Shown here piece after piece: positions 57,490 through 64,000 of a stretch of 64,000 nt of DNA. The position numbers and the translations under genes were made by a program. The DNA lies in contig NZ_WNNK01000012.1 in assembly GCF_009724245.1 (NCBI RefSeq), positions 1 to 64,000 on the forward strand, given 5' to 3'. A model generated the notes under the pieces. That model was given only the letters and a program-made list of their open reading frames with translations, was not told the origin of the DNA and made no database searches. This DNA is from Pseudomonas spelaei (GTDB lineage Bacteria; Pseudomonadota; Gammaproteobacteria; Pseudomonadales; Pseudomonadaceae). Within the stretch, counting starts at the first letter, position 1. Each line of letters begins with the position of its first letter.

Positions 57490-57897
57490 GAGGTTGTTAC
57501 CATCGAACGCGCAGTGAAAAGAATCACCAGCTTCGGCACTTACCTTGGGCAACTGTTCACATTTGAGTGTGTATGTGATGCCGTCATCCGTAGCAGAAAA
57601 GCCCTTGATTGCTTCCTGTGGCGAAGGAGAACCAACATATCCGTGCTGACCGGCTAACTTGATCACTGGGCCACCGAACAACTCGTACTTCTGCGTTTGG
57701 GCACACAGCCTACTGTTGATTAGCTTTCCATCAATGGTGTTGCTTCCATCGATGCAAAGGCGAACCTGGACCCATTTGTCGAGAACGATTTTCTGCATGG
57801 GAGCTTCGACTGTTGGCGGCGGCGGAGGTCCACTTTGGCAGGCAGTCATGAGTAGGGCGGTAGAAAGTACAACTAAGATTTGCAGGAAAGCTTTCAT
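57457..57897 (-). CDS. Four-cysteine lipoprotein A1 (island paralog 1)
   Basis: A 146-residue predicted lipoprotein: signal peptide MKAFLQILVVLSTALLMTA, lipidated Cys20, then a proline-rich linker. The mature part has cysteines 48, 65, 113 and 129 and the core SNTIDGKLINSRLCAQ. It is clearly paralogous to A2 (58847-59293), more distantly to B1 and B2. The last 11 residues are encoded in the 93-base repeat. Start ATG 57897 places the signal peptide first. Function unknown; surface-located phage cargo such as superinfection exclusion is a hypothesis. Confidence 0.75.
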   Translation of the reverse strand: MKAFLQILVVLSTALLMTACQSGPPPPPTVEAPMQKIVLDKWVQVRLCIDGSNTIDGKLINSRLCAQTQKYELFGGPVIKLAGQHGYVGSPSPQEAIKGFSATDDGITYTLKCEQLPKVSAEAGDSFHCAFDGNNLPLIRADITYP

Positions 57898-58025
57898 GGC
57901 CATCATCCTTTGGCTAGCGGGGCGGGCAATGTATTCGATCCTGTGGATCTTGAGAACCGTATTTGCACGTAAGTGCACTCAGGGTGGAGAAGGTGTGCCG
58001 CAGGTGAGTGCGGCGCCGGTGACTG

Positions 58026-58472
58026 TCACATGCCACCAAAAAGTATCTTAGCGCTGACCAATTTCTGGCCGTTGACTGTGAGAGTGCAAAAGCTCTCAGG
58101 CATTGTCCTACCTGGCTCAGTCTTCATAGGATCGCATTTCAGAACTCCCTTCTTATCGCCGAATGGTAGTTCAAACCCCGCAAGCGTCTTGCTGAACTCC
58201 AAAGTGTATTGCTGCCCATAGCCCATTCTTGCGATTACGGTAGGCTCGCCATCGCTCAGGAATCCGGACGTAGGAAACGCACACAATGTGCCTTCCACTC
58301 GCTTCCCGTCGATGATGTTTGCGTCTGTATAGCAGGCGATTTGGCTGCGTTTGGTTGCTATCCCACCGGGGCCTAGGTTGGTCCACGTTGCTTGAGGGCC
58401 AACGGTGCATCCGGTGAGCGACGAAGCGCCCAAAAGGCATACGAAGAGTGAGCGGGCTTTGACGAATGACAT
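58026..58472 (-). CDS. Four-cysteine lipoprotein B1 (island paralog 2)
   Basis: A 148-residue predicted lipoprotein with signal peptide and lipobox SLTGC (Cys22). Mature cysteines 47, 64, 113 and 129 fall at the same spacing as in A1. The block YTDANIIDGKRVEGTLCAF is shared almost exactly with B2. It lies 128 bases upstream of A1 in the same direction, forming a B-A pair. The leader before the start (GCTTCCTTACTTTTT) is shared with B2. I start at ATG 58472; longer frames to 58679 overlap the metallopeptidase fragment. Function unknown. Confidence 0.75.
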   Translation of the reverse strand: MSFVKARSLFVCLLGASSLTGCTVGPQATWTNLGPGGIATKRSQIACYTDANIIDGKRVEGTLCAFPTSGFLSDGEPTVIARMGYGQQYTLEFSKTLAGFELPFGDKKGVLKCDPMKTEPGRTMPESFCTLTVNGQKLVSAKILFGGM

Positions 58473-58548
58473 GAGTATTAGCTTCCTTACTTTTTGAAGT
58501 CGCCATGAATACCGGCAATGCGCCACTATTTCAAGCTCAAGGTGATTC

Positions 58549-58812
58549 ATGGGCAGGCCATACCCTCCATCGTCACTGCTTGAGCTGTCCGACCTATCCG
58601 ACCTCGGCATTCGCCTAACCCCGGCTCCCGAAGTATGGGAATGGCTCCAAGCTGAGATCCTTGCCGACACCGGCAGCATTCACAACGAAGACCACGCCCA
58701 TCTACTGGATGCAGACATCCGGGTGATGTGGGCGTCGTCGAGTTTCGAGAAGCAGGGTAGGACAGTCCTGGGTCAGGCCGAGCAGGTAGAGGCCCGGAAA
58801 GCTCAGGCGTAA
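58549..58812 (+). pseudogene. Truncated phage metallopeptidase, N-terminal fragment
   Basis: Residues 1-80 look like the beginning of the putative metallopeptidase common in Pseudomonas prophages (LTPAPEVWEWLQAEILADTG, then HAHLLDADIRVMWASSSFEK). The zinc-binding HExxH part that should follow is absent: after Val80 the frame enters the second copy of the 93-base repeat and ends with EARKAQA. It is the only gene on this strand between the lipoproteins. Inactive remnant; family identity is from memory of such proteins. Confidence 0.65.
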
Positions 58813-58879
58813 TGAGTTCGGCGATGTACCGGTCGTCGTCATCACCCTACGGATATGTGATATCCGCTCTGATCAAGGG
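58787..58879. repeat. 93-bp direct repeat, copy 2
   Basis: Identical to 57397-57489. It begins exactly where the metallopeptidase fragment loses its family sequence and ends inside the 3' end of lipoprotein A2. Suggests that duplication or recombination used this block. Confidence 0.9.
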
Positions 58880-59293
58880 AAGATTGCTGGCATCGTAGGA
58901 GCAGTGATAGGAGCTTCCATCGTCGGTGTCTTTTTTGGGGATTTCTTCGCACTTGAATGAAACGGTGATGCTGTATTTGGTAGCCGTGAACCCTTTAACT
59001 GCTTCCTGAGGGGTAAGGACCGCAACAAGCTCGCGATTGAAACTCAGGGTGATATCTGGACCGCCGAAGACTTCATATTTCTGCGATCGGATACATAGGC
59101 TGGCTCCAATCAATTTGCCATTCAACGTATTGGTGCCACTCGTACACGCTTTCGGTGAAATGAAGTTGCCAACGCTCATTTTGGTAGTCGGTACGTCTGC
59201 TTTTGGCTCCGGCGGGGTGTATGGCCCACTCTGACAGGCTGTAATAAGAGTCGTCGCCGATATTAGAGCGGCAGCTGTAAACATTGACTTCAT
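58847..59293 (-). CDS. Four-cysteine lipoprotein A2 (island paralog 3)
   Basis: A 148-residue predicted lipoprotein: hydrophobic signal, lipobox LITAC (Cys20) followed by QSGP as in A1, then a proline-rich linker. Mature cysteines 50, 67, 115 and 131 keep the A1 spacing; TNTLNGKLIGASLC and QKYEVFGGP match A1 closely. The C-terminal NLPLIRADITYP is identical to A1 because it lies in the 93-base repeat, while the rest has diverged. Function unknown. Confidence 0.75.
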   Translation of the reverse strand: MKSMFTAAALISATTLITACQSGPYTPPEPKADVPTTKMSVGNFISPKACTSGTNTLNGKLIGASLCIRSQKYEVFGGPDITLSFNRELVAVLTPQEAVKGFTATKYSITVSFKCEEIPKKDTDDGSSYHCSYDASNLPLIRADITYP

Positions 59294-59399
59294 TAGGTCA
59301 GCATCCTTTGGCTGAGATGTCGTGAGCAAGCCCGGTTCACGGCTACTGAGCTTGCGAACTGGATTGCCATGAGTCATGCAAGGACTGAGGCGCCTTGTT

Positions 59400-59837
59400 T
59401 TACTTCACGTATTTTACGGTTGCACTCACCAGCAACTGATCGTTGACGGTTACTTTGCAAAAGCGCGTCGTGACTGTTTTGTTATCCGTTGCGAGGGTAG
59501 GGGCACATTGCAAGAATACTTTTTTACCGTTCCAGTCCTGAGCTATCCCTGCCGTGGCTGCGCTCGCGTACTCCTTCATGAATTTCCGATTCCATGGTCC
59601 GAAATAAACTTCAGGTTCGCCGCCTCCGAAGAAACCAGATTCCTGCGTGGCGCAGATCGTCCCCTCCATCCTTTCTCCGTCGATGATATTGGCATCTGTA
59701 TAGCAGTTCATCAGGCCATTCCAGACATCCAGATCGACTGGGCCTCTGTTAACCCAGGTAGGGGGCGTAACGCATCCTGAGAGAGTTGCGGTGGCGAGTG
59801 CCAATGCGATGAGAGAAATTGACTGAATACGGGACAT
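59400..59837 (-). CDS. Four-cysteine lipoprotein B2 (island paralog 4)
   Basis: A 145-residue predicted lipoprotein with lipobox TLSGC (Cys22). Mature cysteines 45, 62, 111 and 127; the block CYTDANIIDGERMEGTICA is nearly that of B1. It lies 106 bases upstream of A2, repeating the B1-A1 arrangement. Start ATG 59837 directly precedes the signal peptide. Function unknown. Confidence 0.75.
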   Translation of the reverse strand: MSRIQSISLIALALATATLSGCVTPPTWVNRGPVDLDVWNGLMNCYTDANIIDGERMEGTICATQESGFFGGGEPEVYFGPWNRKFMKEYASAATAGIAQDWNGKKVFLQCAPTLATDNKTVTTRFCKVTVNDQLLVSATVKYVK

Positions 59838-59915
59838 TGAATTGGGCTTCCTTACTTTTTAAAGCCGCAACCATTAGCGGGCTTGAGTCGAACATAAGAG
59901 AAGAGGCAGAACTCG

Positions 59916-60323
59916 TTACGGCAGGTGCAAATCTCCACGATGAACGATGTGTACCTTGTTGCCGTCCGGATCACGCAGGTATGCACCGTAATAACCATCA
60001 CCATAGTGCGGGCGTAGGCCAGGCTCACCTTCATCAGATCCGCCAGCAAGAAGTCCAGCCGCATAGGCTGCATCTACCGCATTTGGAGATGGTGCAGTGA
60101 AAGCCACCATGCTGCCATTCCCTGCTCCGGCGCCGTTATGGTCATAGGGGCTGTACACATAAAAGCGAGGGAGAACGCTATCTGGCTTAATCCAGCATGC
60201 CGAAGGCGGTCCACCATCAGGGGTTACAACCCGACGGCACAGCCCCAGAGGGGTCAGCACCGCGTCATAGAAAGCGGCGGCCATATCGATATTGTTTGTC
60301 CCAACAGTTACGTGACTGAACAT
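59916..60323 (-). CDS. VOC-family (glyoxalase-like) protein
   Basis: A 135-residue protein of the vicinal-oxygen-chelate superfamily. Two beta-alpha-beta-beta-beta units are visible: MFSHVTVGTNNIDMAAAFYDAVLTPLG at the start and GYYGAYLRDPDGNKVHIVHRG at the end. His4 is a likely metal ligand. Substrate unknown; relatives are lactoylglutathione lyases, dioxygenases and fosfomycin-type resistance proteins. It lies among phage remnants and is probably cargo. Confidence 0.82.
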   Translation of the reverse strand: MFSHVTVGTNNIDMAAAFYDAVLTPLGLCRRVVTPDGGPPSACWIKPDSVLPRFYVYSPYDHNGAGAGNGSMVAFTAPSPNAVDAAYAAGLLAGGSDEGEPGLRPHYGDGYYGAYLRDPDGNKVHIVHRGDLHLP

Positions 60324-60421
60324 CCTGTACTCCTACTTACGAAGAGGAGGCTTGTAGGTGGGCACGTATAGTCGTTGCCCTGTAGATCGGGTGAGGCGAG
60401 TCTCGGCCAGGTAATGGCAGG

Positions 60422-60454
60422 CAAAGAAAAGCCCGCGATGGGGAGAGCGGGCTT
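60422..60454 (-). terminator. Terminator of the alpha/beta-hydrolase lipoprotein gene
   Basis: Arms AAGCCCGC and GCGGGCTT followed on the minus strand by TTCTTTGC. It lies about 160 bases after the gene's stop, before the VOC gene. The remaining 60324-60614 shows no gene. Confidence 0.7.
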
Positions 60455-60614
60455 AGAGAGTGTTCACGAGGAGCTGAAAGAACCATACGAAATGAGATCT
60501 TTCCGAGGATTTCCTGATTGTTGAAAACGGGCGATTTCCCCATACCGATGGTGACGATTACGGTTGAGCCCCTTTACGTCACTCTGGCTCGAGCTCAAAC
60601 ATTTTCCTTGCCGT

Positions 60615-62024
60615 CTATGGCTGAACGACTGCGGCAGGTAATGAACTGCTTTTACCACTAAGCGCCTTGATCAGTGACCATGATAGAACGCCTTGCTCAT
60701 CTCGATAAATATCACTGTGAGCTCCTCCTCCGGTGTAGAACGCGTTGTAGGTAATCAAGGCGTCCGAATTGATGTAGGTCACCCTTCTACCGGACGTTGG
60801 TGGCGGGGTAGTTTGCCCGGTAGCACTTGCTTTCACGCAATTTATGAGCGTGGATGGCACTGAGCAGTATTCTAGGAAACTTTCTTCACTGCCGGCATAG
60901 ATGCCCCAGAGGGCTCTTTTGACCGCAGTATCGTTCTTGGAGGAGGTTAGGGCTATGCTCCTTGCACGAGGGCATTTGTCGCGCAGCGCCCCGTCTGGGC
61001 CTTTATCCAGCAATCTATCTGTCAAGAAAGCCCCCTGATAGTTGATCAGCAAATCTACCGTTTGCTTCGAGGATCGAGAACCCGAACCATCAGATATTAC
61101 TGGCCCGTCACAAGCTGCCGTGGTCGCCGCTCGCGCCCCAAAGCTATGTCCTATCGCTATGACCGGCAAGCTTCCTTTTGGATCTGTGTTGGCTTGAGGA
61201 ATGGTGTTTCCTAGTAGGACGCCTAACCAGGTCAATCCCACTTCATCGGCGTCTTTTGCCTTTGTCCCGAAGCTTGTCAGTTTATAAATGGGATCAAGCC
61301 ATGGGCTGTTCCACTGGCTTGGCCATGTCACACCTATGACGAGTGGTTTGAAGGCGCCTGGGGTTCCTTCACTGGCATGTTTTATCCCTCTGATGATGGA
61401 GTTGATGTTCCTGATCGCTTCCTCTTGTACGGTGTTCCATCCCATGACCACGACAATGATGTGGGTGTAGGAATGGGACTTGATATCGACACTCAAGGCC
61501 TGCTGCAGGAGGGCCATCCCCTTCCAGCCTGAACTGTATGCATCTTTTGAAGCAATCTTGGGAGGGTGCTTAGGAAAGGCCGTACAGTCACGAACCGGCG
61601 GAGCTGTGACGGCTGGCCGGTAGTAGGCATCGAACAAGGTGCAGTTCCTTTCGGGGCTTCCAGGAGGCTGATTACGAATGATATGCGACACAAACATAAT
61701 CTTGCCTTCGTGAACGGCGGCCTGCTGGTCCCTGACTGTTTTATCTGTACTGTTCGGCTGCTCGAACGTCAGATTCTCATCTGGCTGAAGAATGTTATCG
61801 GGGTCGCCTTTCTCAATTCCGACTATATATCCACCACCTTGGAGTGCAATCTCATCAGGGTAATAAACAGCCGAATGATAGTGCATGGTGATTGGCCCAT
61901 CAGTCCCCAGCTCCTTTTCCGCAGACTCCAGAAGTCGGGGCGCCCCGTCGCTGAAGCACCCTGATAGCAAGATGGTATTGGCTGTCAGTAACCGCCTGAT
62001 TGCCTTGCTCATGATCATAGCCAT
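60615..62024 (-). CDS. Predicted lipoprotein with serine-hydrolase (alpha/beta) motif
   Basis: A 469-residue protein. A short basic start and hydrophobic TANTILLSGC give a lipobox with Cys23, so it is probably anchored in a membrane. The central region has the strand THIIVVVMGWNTVQEEAIRN, then VIGVTWPSQW, and the nucleophile elbow IAIGHSFGARAA (Ser294), the pattern of alpha/beta hydrolases. A late histidine in GGGAHSDIYRDEQG may complete the triad. Base composition is visibly AT-richer than the host genes, suggesting recent transfer. ATG 62024 has GGAG nine bases upstream; ATGs at 62018 and 62012 are alternatives. Substrate unknown (esterase or lipase). Confidence 0.72.
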   Translation of the reverse strand: MAMIMSKAIRRLLTANTILLSGCFSDGAPRLLESAEKELGTDGPITMHYHSAVYYPDEIALQGGGYIVGIEKGDPDNILQPDENLTFEQPNSTDKTVRDQQAAVHEGKIMFVSHIIRNQPPGSPERNCTLFDAYYRPAVTAPPVRDCTAFPKHPPKIASKDAYSSGWKGMALLQQALSVDIKSHSYTHIIVVVMGWNTVQEEAIRNINSIIRGIKHASEGTPGAFKPLVIGVTWPSQWNSPWLDPIYKLTSFGTKAKDADEVGLTWLGVLLGNTIPQANTDPKGSLPVIAIGHSFGARAATTAACDGPVISDGSGSRSSKQTVDLLINYQGAFLTDRLLDKGPDGALRDKCPRARSIALTSSKNDTAVKRALWGIYAGSEESFLEYCSVPSTLINCVKASATGQTTPPPTSGRRVTYINSDALITYNAFYTGGGAHSDIYRDEQGVLSWSLIKALSGKSSSLPAAVVQP

Positions 62025-62220
62025 AGGTGCCGTCTCCAGTCAGAGTTGGTTCGGCGAGAGCACTTCGCGCCGACTGTACGGCACCACGGACAGTCTTCCT
62101 CACCATGGAATCTGGAGGGGCGACTGCAATGGAGTACTTTGCAGAAGCGAGACGGTCGAGAATGCTGTCACTTCTTACATAGGTATAGATGACTCTCTGT
62201 GCCTTGTCGACGCAGCGTAT
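61900..62220 (-). other. Coding-like open frame overlapping the hydrolase start
   Basis: In a second minus frame, 107 codons without a stop encode a protein-like stretch (VIYTYVRSDSILDRLASAKY, then KTVRGAVQSARSALAEP). The part from 62025 to 62220 precedes the hydrolase gene; the first ATG is at 62106. It may be the end of a lost gene or chance. Not recognised. Confidence 0.25.
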
Positions 62221-62273
62221 TCAGGGTAGGGCATCGCGTCGTCTCCAATTGAGGGTATGGAGAGCGAGCAGGC

Positions 62274-62297
62274 AAAAAAACGGCCCGCGTACGGGCC
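62274..62297 (-). terminator. Orphan minus-strand terminator
   Basis: Stem GGCCCG/CGGGCC followed on the minus strand by seven T residues. A second GC hairpin (AGCCCGGC/GGCCGGGTT type) lies at 62381-62402. No minus-strand gene is found upstream of either, as if the gene they ended has been deleted. Confidence 0.65.
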
Positions 62298-62423
62298 TAA
62301 AGGGATTCTGCAAAGGAGTAGGGAGGCAATTTGCGCCCCTTCCTGTGAATAGCGGGTGAAAAGGATGTCGTAGAAACAAGAAGCCCGGCGCTGGCCGGGT
62401 TCTGCAAGTCAACCTTGTTGTAA

Positions 62424-62675
62424 ATGCGCACTGACATGACGAAGAACGCTAAGAACTTTTTCGCGGTTAAGCGTGATACCGCTACCGGCATTCTCTACCA
62501 GGAGAAGATCGGCGGCGCCTTTGGCCGCTCCAAGTTCGTCACTGACAAAATCGCCGTTCCGCCCGACATGCTTCAGAACACCTTCGGCAAGGCCTTCAAG
62601 GTCGAGGAAGGCAGGGTCGTGGCCTATGGCGACGATGGCAACAAGATCTACAGCCGCGCCCGTCCGGGTGCCTGA
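62424..62675 (+). pseudogene. Fragment of phage scaffold-like protein (DUF6651-like)
   Basis: The 83 residues include FFAVKRDTATGILYQEKIGG and FGRSKFVTDKIAVPPDMLQ, ending KIYSRARPGA. This resembles the C-terminal half of long coiled-coil scaffold-type phage proteins; the long helical N-terminus and the conserved end after RPG are missing. The ATG directly follows a TAA and has no good ribosome site. Probable remnant at the right edge of the prophage; identification is from memory. Confidence 0.5.
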
Positions 62676-62852
62676 ACTGTGTGCCAAGAGCGACAAGGGC
62701 AGTGTCCACATATTTTTAAGTTGATGTTATTGCCCCTACCGAAACCGCGCAGGTTTGGATGGCAGGTGTGCTTACACATTTCCTAAAGACCCGTTTGATT
62801 TCTCTGCGCTAGCCTGCCGTTCACCTTGCAATGACCGACAGGAACCCGCCCC

Positions 62853-63692
62853 ATGAGCGACTACCTTCACCTTAACCAAGCCAACTGGGACGAGCGCGCG
62901 CCTCTGCACGCGGCTTCAAAGGATTATGCGGCTCAGCGTTTTGTCGACAATCCAGACTATATTTCCGATGTCGTTCGTTTCGATCTGCCGCTGCTGGGTG
63001 ACATCAAGGGCTTGCGCACAGTGCATCTGCAATGCCATATCGGTACCGATACCCTGTCGTTGGCCCGTAAGGGCGCAGACGTCATTGGACTGGACTTTTC
63101 CCCCGCGTCACTGGAGCAGGCCCGGGAGCTGAGCAAACGCGCCGGTGCGACCATCCAGTTCGTCGAATCCGATGTGTACAAGGCTTCGCAAGCACTGCCT
63201 AAAAACAGCTTCGATCTGGTGTACACCGGTATCGGCGCCCTCTGCTGGCTACCCGATATCGACACTTGGGCGCGCAATGTCAGCGAACTGCTCAAGCCCG
63301 GTGGCCGTCTGTTCATCCGCGAGGGCCATCCGATGCTGTGGTCGATCGACGAAACCAACGAAGCAACACTGCTGTGCATTGAGCTGCCGTATTTCGAACG
63401 CAAAGAACCTTTGGTCTGGGACGATGCCAATACCTACGTCGAAACCGAAGTCGATAAGCCGCTGAAGGCCTCGGTCACCCATCAGTGGAACCACGGCCTT
63501 GGGGAAATCATCACGGCACTATTGGCCCATGGCCTGGACATTACTGGCCTGGTCGAACATCAAAGCGTTCCCTGGCCAGCCATACCCGCTCAGATGACCT
63601 TCTCCCAGGATGATGGCGAGTGGCGCCTGAATGAAAAACCCTGGCGTCTGCCGCTGAGTTATACCTTGCAGGCTGTGAAACGTTTGAGCTGA
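62853..63692 (+). CDS. Class I SAM-dependent methyltransferase
   Basis: A 279-residue enzyme. The SAM-binding motif I is slightly atypical (VHLQCHIGTDTLSLA), followed by the acidic strand VIGLDFSPASLEQA and the motif FDLVYTGIGALCWLPDIDTW; GGRLFIREGHPML is the post-motif. Substrate unknown. It looks like a pseudomonad core gene and so marks the right-hand return to host sequence. A strong hairpin follows at 63713. Confidence 0.87.
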   Translation: MSDYLHLNQANWDERAPLHAASKDYAAQRFVDNPDYISDVVRFDLPLLGDIKGLRTVHLQCHIGTDTLSLARKGADVIGLDFSPASLEQARELSKRAGATIQFVESDVYKASQALPKNSFDLVYTGIGALCWLPDIDTWARNVSELLKPGGRLFIREGHPMLWSIDETNEATLLCIELPYFERKEPLVWDDANTYVETEVDKPLKASVTHQWNHGLGEIITALLAHGLDITGLVEHQSVPWPAIPAQMTFSQDDGEWRLNEKPWRLPLSYTLQAVKRLS

Positions 63693-63708
63693 CAGTGTGA
63701 CTGCTAAC

Positions 63709-64000
63709 TCAACAAAGCCCACTGATGTGGGCTTTGTAGTTTCTAGCTGGCATAAGTGGGCCTTTTTCACAGGGCATTCGGACATATTTGAACAGGCCAC
63801 CAATTGCGTTGACCGCATCCGCCGCCTTGTTCACGTTTTGCTGGCGTTGGGGGTTGGTGTTCACCTGCGCCTGAGTGTTGTAGTCGCCGTTACTGCAGCT
63901 TTTGTTGGTTTGTGTCAGGGCCGCCTGAAAGGCGGTCGCGCGCAAGGTATCGCCCTTGGCAATCGCATCACAAGCGCAGTCTTTCTCTGAAAGACTGCGT
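63709..64000 (-). CDS. Partial gene, unknown function (runs off the window)
   Basis: Open minus frame of 96 codons with no start inside the window. It encodes EKDCACDAIAKGDTLRATAF, an Asn/Gln-rich middle (NTQAQVNTNPQRQQNVNKAA) and ADAVNAIGGLFKYVRMPC. The last residues are encoded by the terminator hairpin at 63713-63736, so the natural C-terminus may be altered. No family recognised. Confidence 0.45.
   Translation of the reverse strand, partial: RSLSEKDCACDAIAKGDTLRATAFQAALTQTNKSCSNGDYNTQAQVNTNPQRQQNVNKAADAVNAIGGLFKYVRMPCEKGPLMPARNYKAHISGLC
63713..63736 (+). terminator. Methyltransferase terminator
   Basis: Ten-base arms CAAAGCCCAC and GTGGGCTTTG with a four-base loop, 20 bases after the methyltransferase stop. 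Confidence 0.8.

Noticed and set aside
62680..62720. Right attachment-site copy of the tRNA-Ser 3' end
   Set aside because: Only GCCAAGA is shared with the tRNA 3' end region, which is too short to be meaningful.

Overview
The window looks like a chromosome segment of a fluorescent Pseudomonas (P. fluorescens group). The evidence is a fused nuoCD inside a 13-gene nuo operon, an aceA-nuo neighbourhood, the block nudJ-mnmA-hflD-purB, divergent monomeric and dimeric isocitrate dehydrogenases, the cspD-clpS-clpA-infA-bpt-aat-ftsK-lolA-rarA-crcB-serS-cysG-tus order remembered from other pseudomonads, high GC, and dispersed REP-type inverted repeats. Species assignment is inference; no database was searched.

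Layout. 0.1-8.3 kb: a sigma-54 activator faces a six-gene ABC importer operon of the rhizobial GlpSTPQUV (glycerol) type. The gap between them holds a -24/-12 promoter and an array of TGTTCA hexamers. Two copies of a long-armed inverted repeat bracket the importer operon. 8.3-9.0 kb: a RelE/HigB-like toxin with a HigA/NadS-like antitoxin. 9.2-24.2 kb: nuoA-B-CD-E-F-G-H-I-J-K-L-M-N (respiratory complex I) on the minus strand. 24.8-37.3 kb: isocitrate lyase, an orphan secretin-N-like protein, a GNAT enzyme with a ribosomal oxygenase, purB-hflD-mnmA-nudJ, then the two isocitrate dehydrogenases. 37.3-42.5 kb: cspD, the N-degron set clpS/clpA/aat/bpt, and infA. 43-50.5 kb: ftsK, lolA, rarA, crcB, serS, cysG. 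50.5-54.8 kb: a glutathionyl-hydroquinone reductase, ybiB, the sulfur-relay genes tusEBCD, which would feed MnmA at 32 kb, and a BI-1/YccA membrane protein.

54.9 kb to about 62.7 kb is an accessory island beside tRNA-Ser(UGA). A tyrosine integrase and a DUF4224 protein mark it as prophage-derived. Only fragments of phage genes are recognisable (a metallopeptidase N-terminus, a scaffold-like piece, a start-less ORF). Most of the rest is cargo: four small lipoproteins, a VOC protein and a large lipoprotein with a serine-hydrolase motif. The four lipoproteins are arranged as a duplicated A-B pair and, aligned by eye, all share one four-cysteine framework with nearly invariant spacing. A 93-bp exact repeat ends each A gene, and one copy lies exactly at the break in the metallopeptidase gene. 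This duplicated lipoprotein cassette is the best candidate for something undescribed. A core-like methyltransferase gene and the end of an unknown gene close the window.

Functional links: aceA and the two isocitrate dehydrogenases form the isocitrate branch point, with complex I encoded beside aceA. ClpS/ClpA act with Aat and Bpt in N-end-rule degradation. TusBCDE and MnmA act in tRNA 2-thiolation.
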